From Beroe forskalii (taxonomy: Eukaryota > Ctenophora > Nuda > Beroida > Beroidae): a stretch of 64,000 nucleotides of DNA. The position numbers were made by a program, and so were the translations under genes. Location of the stretch: positions 1-64,000 of the forward strand of contig WFMF01000465.1 of the NCBI GenBank assembly GCA_011033025.1, given 5' to 3'. This document shows, in pieces, positions 11,463 through 22,425 of the stretch. Each line of letters starts with the position of its first letter. Within the stretch, counting starts at the first letter, position 1. The notes under the pieces are model-generated. The model did no database searches. It was not told the DNA's origin and worked only from the letters and a program-made list of their open reading frames with translations.

Positions 11463-11667
11463 TTTATATGATTGTACACTATTATATATTATCATCCTTA
11501 ATTTCCAATTTTCCAAAAACCATTAAGGATTTTGTTCTGATGATCCGCGGTGGTTTGATAAGGCGTTCTTTACTGATATGAGAAGAACGCGACGGTTTAA
11601 ACTGCTGCAACGTCACATCAAAGTATATAACATTCACGCAACAAAAGATCCCATTCTTCAGACAAAT

Positions 11668-11905
11668 TATCGCAGTTTTATCGCATCAAACAAGAATTGT
11701 GTCTGCTGGTTATGAGTTACGCAACCAGAACAGTATGATTATTAATGATTGCACCCGCCATCATTTATGCACGTGCAACTACATAGCATTCATAGTTTAG
11801 TTACGCGCGAATAAAGTCCATATTTCCACCAAAACGACATCGTAAGAAATGACGCGTCTGTGCTTCAAAATTCTTGCACGTGCATTTTTCCCTTTTCGTT
11901 GCGCA
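11668..11905 (+). repeat. dispersed repeat family A, copy 1
   Basis: Resembles 17545-17770 in the same orientation. Shared landmarks in the same order are TTTTATCGCATCAAA, ATTATTAATGAT, a CATGCACGT-like motif, CATAGTTACGCGCG and CGTAAGAAATGACGC. No open frame is shared by both copies, so it is probably a non-coding element. Confidence 0.65.
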
Positions 11906-12107
11906 TTCTAATAGGACGTGACGTACAGAAAACACGGAAGGCGATGCTACGCAGCACCTCGTTTGCGAATTTTAAACAATACAATTCAAATTGGGCATAC
12001 CTACAAGTGCGCACATAACAATCCATTTTCCACGTATTATTACCCTGCAGTGTAATTACTTTTCGAATTTTTGAGCAATATTAATCATGTAATATCACCG
12101 TACCCAG

Positions 12108-12216
12108 CAGTTGAATTACTGTCAAGTAGTAATTACTATACCTCAACTGTTGAATTACTATTCAAGTGTTGAATTACTATTCCCAGCTGTTGAATTACTA
12201 CTGTTGAATTACTACC
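12108..12216. repeat. short tandem repeat around TGTTGAATTACTA
   Basis: Five or six diverged units of roughly 20 bases. It sits about 130 bases left of the foldback element. Confidence 0.6.
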
Positions 12217-12344
12217 AATTTTCTGAAACGGCCATTCGCACGATTCTAACCTATTTGCTATCTCTGTGCGGATGTAAATGGGAGAATAATAAGCTCCCAT
12301 GATATCTGTTATCGCGCTTTTCATATTAAAAACGACTCGATATA

Positions 12345-12986
12345 ATCTTTTCGGTAAATTGAGCGATCCGTCGAGGCCAGTATCACGCCAGTATCGCGCC
12401 AGTATCAGGCCAGTACCACGCCAGTATCACGCCAGTATCGCGCCAGTATCAGGCCTACCTCACGCCGTTATCGCGCCAGTATCACGCCAGTATCGCGCCA
12501 GTATCACGCCAGTAGCGCGCCAATAGCACGCCAGTAGCTCGCCAGTAGCACGCCAGTATCGCGCCAGTATCACGCCAGTACCGCGCCAGTAGCACGCCAG
12601 TATCACGCCAGTATCACGCCAGTCGACACTAACTTAAAGCCAGGACGCCAGTAGCACGCCAGTATCAGATCATATACTGGCGTGTTACTGGCGTCCTGGC
12701 TTTCGTGCTAAGATACTGGCGTGATACTGGCGTGCTACTGGCGTGCTACGCGCGGTACTGGCGTGATACTGGCGCGATACTGGCGTGCTACTGCGTGCTA
12801 CTGGCGCGCTACTGGCGCTATTGGCGCACTACTGGCGATACTGGCGTGATACTGGCGCGCGATAACGGCGTGGTAGGCCTGATACTGGCGTGATACTGGC
12901 GTGATACTGGCGTGGTACTGGCCTGATACTGGCGCGATACTGGCGTGATACTGGCCTCGACGGATCGCTCAATTTACCATCTTTTC
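12345..12986. mobile_element. foldback transposon with 11-bp satellite arms and perfect 8-bp target duplication
   Basis: The element spans 12353-12978 and is flanked by the perfect direct repeat ATCTTTTC (12345-12352 and 12979-12986). It begins GGTAAATTGAGCGATCCGTC and ends with the reverse complement of this. Each arm then consists of tandem 11-base units (CGCCAGTATCA and variants CGCCAGTATCG, CGCCAGTAGCA). The left arm is inverted relative to the right around a centre near 12650-12680. An 8-bp duplication points to the hAT or P superfamilies, and the arm structure resembles Drosophila foldback elements. No transposase is encoded, so it is non-autonomous. Confidence 0.9.
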
Positions 12987-13044
12987 TTAACCGTATATAT
13001 ACTGTAAAACAAGATAAAATAGCGATAAGGAGCACAAAATGTTC

Positions 13045-13800
13045 TGTACGATATATGTTATATTCTTAGTGGCACATTCGGTAGCACAAGATAAAGTAAA
13101 TCTAAATGGCGCCACCCAGACGGGCTTGATAACTCCATCCGTGTTTCAATGTTTATTTATCTAGTCTTAGAGATATAACGCAGACTTATGGCGCCATATA
13201 TATGGTGTATTGCTCCGTTTTATCAAATTCAACTTCATCATTTCTGTGCGCCGTCGTTTCTATCTGTCAGTGTTGGTTACTTATTTTAGATCGGGATCAA
13301 GATAATGATTATGGCACAAAACTTATTGTTCAACTGAAGAGTACATACATACATTTTGATGCACTCTAAAGATTGAGCTGACTACATTCACATGTGATCG
13401 TGTTTTTCTTTAAGGGCAGATTCTATATGAGATCCGCAAAAGATTGTTAGTCTCGAGTCAGTTGTTGTGTGGATTGTTTTGTTTTCGATTGAGTACTTTT
13501 TATGGCAATGAAAGATCAAAACAAAATTTTTGTGAAGTACATATACATACACTACGTCATACACTAACAGTATGTATCAATGCTGGGCGCTGGTTAAGTT
13601 GTATCATTTGGACTTTTGAACTTATTCGCTGAATTGACCCCGATACGATGATGATGTGATTCTGACTTTTACAAATCACTGGCAAATTTGTCCAAAATTC
13701 TCGCCTGTTTCAATTATGAAATAGTGTACCCATTATTCACATTGAGTTCGAATACTTAAGTTTCAAACCGTCTACTTTGATTGATGCGTATGGCGGGGTA
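13045..13800. other. non-coding stretch, nothing recognised
   Basis: AT-rich sequence without exon-like open frames supported by splice sites, and without obvious repeats. Confidence 0.5.
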
Positions 13801-13804
13801 ATAA

Positions 13805-13887
13805 TACAGTAAATACACAGTTGGGTGTGTAAATTACCATCGTGGAATTAATGTGGTAATTACACACCCAAGTGTGTATTTACCGTA
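13805..13887. mobile_element. 83-bp palindromic MITE
   Basis: Inverted arms of about 34 bases (TACAGTAAATACACAGTTGG on the left, its complement on the right) surround a 14-base centre. The same terminal sequence occurs once at 22241-22310 and, inverted, at 32335-32405 on either side of the LINE. Confidence 0.8.
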
Positions 13888-13889
13888 TA

Positions 13890-15050
13890 TAACAGGGTGG
13901 CATGTAAATGATTGGAGTTGATTGAGCACTTCAGATGCTGAAAACATCACGACAATCACAAGATTTTCGAAAGCTTATGATTACAATTCTCAGATGTATC
14001 AGATATATTGTTTAAACTCGCATCTCTTGAGATACGACAACTGCACACATAGTGCAGCACAGCCCAGTCAGAATCTAAACAAAATTACAACAAACGGCAA
14101 TTGCGCCCAAAAACAGGGCGTGGCCCAATATTCCAATATTATTAAAATATGATGACCTCTTAGCTTAGAACCGGCCCGAAGGGACAATTATAATTATTTT
14201 CTATTGTCTGGGCTCAACTTCTTTGGCACCTATTCCTTGTTAAAAAAGGATGAATGTAAAACAAAGGATGAATAATTCCAGGAATTTTTTTTAATAGTAA
14301 TTGCAAAATATAATAAGCTCTAAGCTTAATAATTTTTGCAAAATATTACTCAGAGACTTAATGGGTCCAGTTCATGGGGAGTTGTAAATAATTTGATTTA
14401 TGTTTGTATTGTTGAATTTCGGACACCCTTCTAAAGAAAATAAAAGTGATATATTGACAATTCACAGTATATACACAATGATGCTATCATGTCAATTATT
14501 GAGCTCGGATGTGCGCAGTTGTTCGGCAGCCTCAAATTGATTCAATATTTTGACGTCTTTCTTTACTTTAATTTGACGTTTTCTTTACTTCAAATTCAAG
14601 ATCTCAAGACGGAGAAAGGACATAACTTGAATAACGGAGGATATTCCAGATGGATTGATGTCATAAAACTTTGGCAGAGGTTGGTCGACAATCAAAGCTT
14701 AGTCGGTGATACCTGTAGTTATGAAATTGACCCTTAAAGCATTTCAAGGTTTACAAAAGTGTATAATTTTATCGAGTCGAATATAGGTGTAGCGGATTAC
14801 AGAGACAGTTCCTCGCCTGGATCAATGAAAAAAAACTAAAGTTGTCCAATGTCAATATGATGATAATTTGTCAGAATTGAAATCATCTTGCAATCAAAAC
14901 GGACCAAACCTAAGATGGTTTAGCACGACTGAAATTAACCGAAGGACTACTTTTCACTCTGCTCCTTCAAAAAATTTAATATTTGATTTCGTTGCTCATA
15001 ACTTTTGATCTGATTGGAATTTTTGATACGGTTAAAAGTATCCTATCACT
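13890..15050. other. non-coding stretch, nothing recognised
   Basis: Open frames at 13922-14152 and 14489-14737 exist, but the first lacks an ATG, neither has a recognisable domain, and both are flanked by AT-rich sequence. No gene is called. Confidence 0.5.
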
Positions 15051-15057
15051 TTGAATG

Positions 15058-15450
15058 GTAGTGTTTAAAATATTCGAAAGACTAAGAGGTGCTGTGTAGC
15101 AGCGCCAAGTGAGATGTGTGGTTCCAGACCCAATGCCCCAACGGGCCTTCTACCTTAGGAGGTGTATTTATTTGGGATAAAATTTCGGTGTTTCAAATTT
15201 TGGTAAGTTGAAAATATGGGGATTTTTCAAGTCATTACTCTTGTTAACATATGATAATGACGTCATTTCGAACTTTCATGGTGGGTGAAAAAATGGGGAT
15301 TTTTCTGAAAAATCCCCAAATTATAACCTTTATAAATAAACCTCCTAAGGCAGTTTGAATTATAATAGTGTTTAAAATATGCGAAAGAGGTGCTGTGTAG
15401 TAGCACCGAGTGAGCTGTGTATGTAAATGTTGCTGGCCCAACGGGCCTGC
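15058..15450. repeat. direct repeat pair enclosing a MITE-like inverted repeat
   Basis: A block starting TAGTGTTTAAAATAT and running through GGTGCTGTGTAGCAG to CAACGGGCC occurs at 15058-15150 and again at 15365-15445. Between them lie inverted ends CTTAGGAGGT...ATTTATTT (15153) and the complement (to 15351). This is consistent with a roughly 200-bp MITE that itself contains an inner GGGGATTTTTC inverted pair. Confidence 0.65.
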
Positions 15451-16336
15451 TTGTCTTATAGAAGACACGTGTCCCCATTGTCAAACGCAAGGAAACATTA
15501 TCTCCAGAAGAAAACTATACATCATTTGTCCTATATTGATGAGTAATTTATAATTGATTTAGGTATTGTCTTTTGACTCAATGGTACAGGTACAAATCTA
15601 AACGATGTGGTTCTTTAATGATAATCAATTTCGTCGTTCTACGACATCTTCAAGTCTAAAATTTGATTGAATAAAGTAGTGTTGTAAGGTTTAAAACATT
15701 TGTCCTATAGAAATAGTTAGATAGTTGTCAGATGGCTATAAGACCCCAGCTGTGTTACGTTCCTAGCTCAGCGAACACAGCTGTATATAGGGCCGATTTT
15801 TGTCCATTTGGTTAAAAAAGGTCCGGTTATAACGACCAAAAAGGCAAATTACCATGCCTTTCCAACTGACGGTAGGTCCAATTGACGGCTTTTCTCGTAT
15901 ACTTATGTGGAGAATGACCCAGATCAGGACTGCGTGGAGCAATCTGAGGGTCATAGGAGTTTGTCGAGCACCACGTATCTTCGTTTTCCCCGGATTATGT
16001 TTCATAGTTCCTCACGTTCCCCTAGGGGTTTAGTTGCCTGTTATGTTGTTATTGTTATTTTAGCATCCGTCTGACCGCCACAAGGTGCGCGCTCATACGG
16101 CTAATTGGTTTCCTACTTTATCCTCTTAGCACTGACGTGTACCCTTTCAAGGCTTATTCATGTTATCATAACGCGATTATATGGGGATTATGACGTCATT
16201 GTTTTATACCTTTATATATCCCGATCTCAATAGGATCGGGGCCCTTTTACTTGGTCTGGATGTTGCTATACCATTTGTTTTACTTAGTGTTACCGCTCGG
16301 TACTTAACCCTCAGAACCCTTAGAGGGATTTTAACA

Positions 16337-16627
16337 TTATATCGTTTTAAACAAGAATCAGCAGCTGTTGATCAGACTATCAGATTCTTGAAGTTCCATC
16401 ACCGTCTTAATAAGAGTAATTTTTGTGAGTCTGTGGAAGCATTTACAGTTTTTGAGGAAACGTCCTACTTTTGACAGGGCGCTTAGCTTTTTACAAAGCT
16501 TACAAAGCCCACCTTTGCCCTGGTTTTTGGCATTACACTGGCATTATATTTAAGCAACAACTGCCTCTCATTGCGTATACCTGCATTCTACCGGCCTCCA
16601 ATCCTGCATTAAACGTATTGATTATTT
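16337..16627 (+). repeat. dispersed repeat family B, copy 1
   Basis: About 85-90% identical by eye to 21961-22236 in the same orientation (shared GTTGATCAGACTATCA, TTCCATCACCGTCTTAATAA, ACGTCCTACTTTTGACAGGG, CCGGCCTCCAATCCTGCATT). The copies differ by single bases and short indels that break every reading frame, so it is probably a transposon fragment. I could not assign a family. Confidence 0.75.
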
Positions 16628-17544
16628 TTCCCAAAACCAAAAAGGATTTGGTTGTGTTGGTCCGCAGCAGTTTTATCGTTCTTTACTCTAAAACCTTTGA
16701 TATTCGGGATTATGGCCTAAAATATTTTTAATTGTAGGCCTACAATATCTTTTATAGTAACCTTTCATTGAATTTGGTTTCAGTTCGGGATGGATACAGT
16801 GCAGTGTGCTCACTGACTGTGTCCATGGCTCCCGGGGTTGTAGGTTTCTTGGGCTAGGGAGCTGAAAACCCGTGTGCGGTACATTTTGTGCCTCATAATC
16901 ACCCTTGCCCAACTGATGACCCCTTGTTAGCCCAGAGCACTTGTTGGTTTATGAGCATGATTTTGAATCACTCCTTTCTTTATTATTATTATTATTTGCC
17001 TACTAACTATGAAGACATGGACTGATCAGGGTTCAGCAATTCTGTACTCTGGTTAGTAGATAAACATATACCAAAAGATGAGGGCCAGGGATGCCCCCGT
17101 CTTATCAATACTCGGTACATCGTTTTGCATTTTTCTTTCGCAATTTTCGGTTTTTAAAGTGATTCAATTAATGTCAATTGTCTCAATGATTACAGGAATT
17201 GGAAAATCATTGATGAAGATTTAAAAAAATGCGGGTTGGTACATTTTTAGAAGGCATTGAAAAAGTAGTGCAGACAAAACTTCAGCTCCTTATGTCAAAA
17301 AGGTATCGCCGTGGGATTTTTGAAGGTGCCAAAGGCACAAGTGCATCAAATACCAAAATGATGTGGTCCTCTTGGTAGCGTATATCGGGCTTTTATTTCT
17401 ACAAGTTGGTTTGCCCCAAACAGGAACCTGGTATTCGCACACCTTTGGAAGTTTAGGGTGACGACTGAAATTATACAAAACTTGTAGGCCCGTCGGACCT
17501 GCAAATACACAGCTCACTCATTCATCTGACGAAAAATAGTAATT

Positions 17545-17770
17545 TTTATCGCATCAAAAAATGCCGATCTGAACGTGTATTTAACACAGTATAATTATTA
17601 ATGATCGCGCGCGATCAGTCATGCACGTTCAACAGCATAGCAACCATAGTTACGCGCGCATATACCGGAAATTGAGGAGAAATGAGCACCGTAATCAAAA
17701 CAACTTCGTAAGAAATGACGCACGTGCTTCAAAAACGTGCACTTGTCCATATGCGCGGGCGTTGTCAATC
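17545..17770 (+). repeat. dispersed repeat family A, copy 2
   Basis: Diverged direct copy of 11668-11905. Its right end runs directly into dispersed repeat family C at about 17765, so the two may belong to one longer element. Confidence 0.6.
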
Positions 17771-17951
17771 TTCAAGAATTTGAAGAGGCGAGTCTGATCT
17801 ATCTGCTCATATACTATCTATTAAGTTATCAACTCGCGTATTCTGCAGTTTGCCATATAACCAGGGGGCATGCCCCCTCAGCAATCAGCATACGCCCACA
17901 TCCTCAGCGGTCTCTTTCTGGCGACAAATGTCTGTTATTCGAGAGGTTTAA
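17765..17951 (+). repeat. dispersed repeat family C, copy 1, left part (interrupted)
   Basis: Matches 32530-32750 (AATTTGAAGAGG, TTTGCCATATAACCAGGGGG, CATACGCCCACATCCTCAGC, TTCGAGAGGTTTAA). It is cut at TTAA (17948-17951) by the element at 17952-20280 and resumes at 20281. Confidence 0.8.
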
Positions 17952-20280
17952 AGGGGTTGGCAACTACAGAAAAAGTACCATATTTTATTATCTAATTTAC
18001 CTATAAATACTGTGAAAACAAAATGTGTGAAATCCCCATGTTTTAAGCCTCCAATCGTGAGATATCGCACCTTTATGTTACCGCGCGATTGCGTCACAGT
18101 GGCAGTTCACCACAACCCAGCGCTATGATCACTAGGTTAATGCTGTATTTTATTAGTATTTGACAGCATTGAGATGCATATTAGTGCATATTAGACGAGG
18201 CGTAGCCGAGTTTCATATGAACAATATGCATTGTAATGATGGCGAATACTAATATTAGTAGCTTAGTAGGTCAGCAGAAAGATAGTAATGCATAAGCATG
18301 TATAATATGCATGTGAAAAGTGAGGGAACCTACTATAATTTAGTATAATATATTGCTCCACCATAACATAGCGTCGAGTTAGTTTGAGGGCCGAGTTGTA
18401 TGGAGGCCCGAGTTTGTGGGTGAGCCCGAGTTTAAACTCAGGCTCACCCCAAACTGAGTTAACTGGTGGGCTATGTTGAACTATGGCTCCCTTATAACTC
18501 CCCTGCCAACCAGGGGCTGCAATACTAACTCGGGCTCCCCATACTAACCTGAGCTCCCCATACTAACAGGTTCCCCATTTCTAACCTTGGCTCCCCATAC
18601 TAACTCGGTCTCCCCCATACTAACTCGGGCTCTCCCATACTAACCTGGGCTCCCCATACTAACTTGGGCTCCCCCATACTAACTCGGTCTCCCCCATACT
18701 AACTCGGTCTCCCCCATACTAACTCGGGCTCCCCCATACTAACCTTGGCTCCCCCAAACTAACTCGGTCTCCCCCGTACTGCACCTCAACAATTGTTGAG
18801 GTGCACAAATAATCAAATAGTATAGGGGAGCCCAGCTTTGCATGGGTGATGGGGGAGCCCTGGAAGTTAGTATGGGGAGCCTAAATAGTATGGGGAGCCT
18901 GATATACAATGGGGAGACCGAGTTAGTTTGGGGAGCCAAGTGGGGGAGCCAAGGTTAGTATGGGGGAGCCTGTTAGTATGGGGAGACTGAGTTAGTATGG
19001 GGGAGACCGAGTTAGTATGGGGGAGCCCAAGTTAGTATGGGAGAGCCCGAGTTAGTATGGGAGAGCCCGAGTTAGTATGGGGGAGACCGAGTTAGTATGG
19101 GGAGCCAAGGTTAGAATGGGGGAACCCAAGTTAGTATGGGGGAGCTCAGGTTAGTATGGGGGAGCCCGAGTTAGTATTGGGTAGCCCCGGTTGGCAGGGG
19201 AGTGCGAGTAAGTGTGGGGGAGCCCAAGCTATGGTGAAGCCCAGGATAAGGTGGAGCCTAGGATAAGGTGGAGCCAGGTATGGTGAAGCCCAAGGTAAGG
19301 GCGAGCCTCGTTTGGGTGATCCAATATTTCAGAGTTAGTCCAAAATATCAGTAAGGCCCAGGATAAGGTGCCAAGGTGGAGCCTGTTATGGTGAAGCCCG
19401 GCAATGAGGTGAGTCTGGTTAGGGTGACACCGAGTATAGAGGTGAGCCCCGGAAAATCAGGTGAGCCCTAGATTCAGGGGAGTGGTGTATAGGTGAGCCC
19501 GTGATTAGAGGTGATCCCGTGTGAAGGGGAAGCCTGGGTACGGGTGTCGCTGCTATGTGCGATTTCAGGCATAGGGGGAACATTAATGCCTCCCCTTATT
19601 CCCGGGCTCCCATACTTGCCAACCCCATTGTCACTGCATATGACCCGATACATTATTCTTTCCTGTATTGTACGGCTTGCTAGATAATTTTCTGACGAGT
19701 ACACAGTCTTGAAAGCTGGGCATGGATCTGTTATATCGCACATGCATTTTTGACCCATCATAAATTTCAATTTTTCAAAGCAGGCCTTGGCTTCTTAAAT
19801 TTAAAACTTCAAAAACCTATTCGTCTTGATTAGCGTATTTTCATGGCTAAGAAGTCATGAGCAAATATAAAAGGGGTTTCACGCACAGTAAGTAATGTGT
19901 CTACTCAGATCCCCTGACCACCAGTTATGAATAATATAGATAACGTATGTGTTATGACTGAAGACTGAGAAAACTACGACAAACGGAGATGATCAAAACT
20001 TCAAGGGATCAAATAAATAAATAAAAAATCTGGTTAAATCGTAAAGGAATTAGCACCTAAAACACGATACAGCCGTTTTACCAGTAATGTAACGCAGCGC
20101 AATAACATGTAACTGCCACAGTGACGTCATCGCGCTAAAATCTTTAAACCGCAATAACTCGCGGAATAATTAAGATAGAGAGGTGAGATTTTCTCCATTG
20201 TGTAAAATGCTAGGTGAGAATTGATAAAAACAAAATTATTTTCACGTTCCTGCTAGTCAATTCTATAGTTGCCAACCCCT
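17952..20280. mobile_element. 2.3-kb TTAA-flanked element with inverted satellite arms
   Basis: The terminal inverted repeat AGGGGTTGGCAACTAYAGAA is present at both ends, with one mismatch. It is flanked by TTAA on both sides (17948-17951 and 20281-20284). The uninterrupted target is seen in the sister repeat near 32745, which has a single TTTAA. TTAA target duplication is typical of piggyBac and Kolobok transposons. Inside is a large inverted array of about 20-bp units. Units CCCCATACTAACTCGGGCTC lie at about 18530-18780 and their complements at about 18930-19200. The arms meet at the perfect 26-base palindrome 18780-18805. No transposase frame was found, so it is non-autonomous. Confidence 0.85.
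18500..19260. repeat. inverted array of ~20-bp GAGCCCGAGTTAGTATGG units
   Basis: Core of the TTAA element. Roughly twelve units on the left read as CTCCCCCATACTAACTCGGG, and a similar number on the right are inverted. A related but more diverged, single-orientation array lies at 34240-35045. Confidence 0.85.
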
Positions 20281-20800
20281 TTAAGATGTAAGGTTTAATA
20301 AGCCAAGCAAGCGTCATCTCATCTTGATAGACGTTGCCTTTGGCGGACGCGCGCGCCCGCCGAAGGCGAGGGCGTCAGACAACGTCTGAGCTGAAAACAA
20401 ATGTCTGTTATTCGAGAGGTTTAAAATGAAAGCTTTGATGAGCCAAATAAGCGTCGTCTCCCTCTCTGCCTCTCATATGGATTGCACACAAACGACGCAG
20501 ACACAAACCCCCCCACGTACCCTACACATGGAAATTACTTGTTCGAAATAAACTTTGATGTTTAACTTTAATGTTTCTCTAGATTTCCATGCGGTGGAAA
20601 ATAAGAGGCTCCAATGGCAATTGGAGTTTCTTTTGAAAGTTTCTTTGGAAAGGAAAGCACATGCTAATTTATTATCACCATAATATAAGAATATATGCAG
20701 ATTATAGAGAGACATCATTTCATGAGGATTTAGCCGGCTTCGAGAACAAGTTACCTTCGAGAACAAGCACCTAGGGCTAAAGGTCGACCTTAAACGGTTG
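20281..20800 (+). repeat. dispersed repeat family C, copy 1, right part
   Basis: Continues the copy split at 17951. It shares with 32745-33320 the blocks TAAGGTTTAATAAGCCA, CCTACACATGGAAATTACTT, GATTCCATGCGGTG-like and AGAGAGACATC. An inserted GC-rich block near 20330-20395 (AGACGTTG...CAACGTCT inverted ends) is followed by a second AACAAATGTCTGTTATTCGA, so part of the element is duplicated. The minus-strand frame 20473-20766 is not considered a gene. Confidence 0.7.
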
Positions 20801-21323
20801 TGTAATCCGGCACTTAGTATTTAGTAACTGTGCTTATTAATTGATACGGTGGCAGTTTTGTGTGCGTGTGTAAGTTTGCACGGTGTAAGATAGCGTCCAC
20901 CGTCCCACACCGTCCGGTAACCATATTCTCGTTTCTCATATTAGAAAAAAAAGAAGAGAAAATACCATTGTGTCTGTGTTCGAAAACAGTAATCACATGG
21001 GTAATTGTAACGTTCTGTTTTTTGTTATTGTGTACCTCTCATTCGAAAATGCCGAGAAAATCACACATCTTGTTACTTTTAGCGAGCTGACCATGGGAAT
21101 ATACGCCCCCCTCAAGAAAAATCTCAGGGGGGACTTTGGCCCTACCTAGAATTTTCTTAAAATTAGGAACATTCAAATGCTAGTTAAAATGAAGTTCAGT
21201 TAGACAGAAATTTTCTTGAAATTTACCTTTTCTAGAGTTAAATCAATCAGTAAAACATGATATTGTATATTTATTATGTTGCATATTTAGTTGTATATTT
21301 ATTCAAAATAGTGAGCCACCTTA

Positions 21324-21742
21324 TTGGCCTTTATTCAGCCGGCCTTTTTTAAACCGGCCCTTTTTTAACCGGCCTTATGGGCAAAAATCGAATCATTTTT
21401 AACCGTTTAGCTGGCTCTATGGACATATTTCTTATAGTGGTCGCCAGATTAAGAATTCTATGCTCTATAATGGCCATTAAAACCCGTTCATACTTAATAA
21501 ATTGCACCAAGATACCCAAATCCCGGTCTGATTTGATGCTTTACTGCTTTAGATGTTTTATAATGCCATTCAAGAGAAATTAACACTGCATAAGGCTTGT
21601 CATAAAAGTTGCATTTGACCTAAATTAACCGGCCTATAATTTGACCGGCCGCACTCTAACCGGCCTTTTTTTAACAGGCCCTTTGGACAAAAATCTCAAA
21701 GTCATTTTTGTCTTTAAGGGCCGGTTAAATAAAGGCCAGTTA
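21324..21742. mobile_element. ~420-bp MITE rich in TTTAACCGGCC
   Basis: Ends are inverted: GGCCTTTATTCAGCCGGCC on the left and, reversed, GGCCTTTATTTAACCGGCCC on the right. Short copies of TTTAACCGGCC repeat inside both ends. No coding capacity. Confidence 0.7.
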
Positions 21743-21960
21743 GGTATTAGAGCTATGGAAAATTAAGTTGCTTCAGTAAATTTTGCCCCCCTCCCAGTTT
21801 TCAAAACGCCACCCCCCCTAGAAAACATCTAGGGGGGCATTGGCCCCCACTAGTTCGGAAAAGTGTGTAATGGCATGGAGCTGATGCAATAATATATTTG
21901 TTGATATTCTATAAAAATATGTAATATTTTTTTTATAATCGTCTTATATCGTTTCATGTA

Positions 21961-22236
21961 AGAATCAGCAACCGTTGATCAGACTATCAAATTTTTGAAG
22001 TTCCATCACCGTCTTAATAAGAGTAATTTTTGTGAGTTTGTGGAAGCATTTACAGTTTTTGACAAAACGTCCTACTTTTGACAGGGCGCCCAGTTTTTAC
22101 AAAGCCTACAAAGCCCACTTTTACCCTGGTGGTTGGCGTTACACTGGCACTACGTCATGTAACCAACAACTGTCTTTTATTGCGTATACCTGCATTCGAC
22201 CGGCCTCCAATCCTGCATTAAACGTATTGATTATAT
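21961..22236 (+). repeat. dispersed repeat family B, copy 2
   Basis: Direct copy of 16337-16627. It ends immediately left of the MITE half that precedes the LINE. Confidence 0.75.
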
Positions 22237-22240
22237 ACGG

Positions 22241-22310
22241 TAAATACACATTTGGGCGTGGAGTTATCGCATTAATCCCACAAGCTTGCGAGTGGGATTC
22301 ATGCAATAAA
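22241..22310 (+). mobile_element. MITE end (left of the LINE)
   Basis: TACGGTAAATACACATTTGG followed by AGCTTGCGAGTG matches, in inverted orientation, the sequence at 32335-32405. It also shares its first 15 bases with the 83-bp MITE at 13805. Confidence 0.65.
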
Positions 22311-22425
22311 TGCACGAGCTTGCTAGTCGCCGAGTCCATTTATTGGGAAGCAATAGCGCGCGGTTGTTACGTTTGACTTTGTCCGCTCCAACTGCTGACT
22401 GTATTCTTGACACTTTCTACTACCG

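Noticed and set aside
14489-14737. 82-codon open frame with a preceding acceptor-like sequence
   Set aside because: No partner exon, domain or donor was found, and composition is AT-rich like the surroundings.
20473-20766. 97-codon minus-strand frame
   Set aside because: It lies inside dispersed repeat family C, and the other copy (32530-33320) does not preserve the frame.
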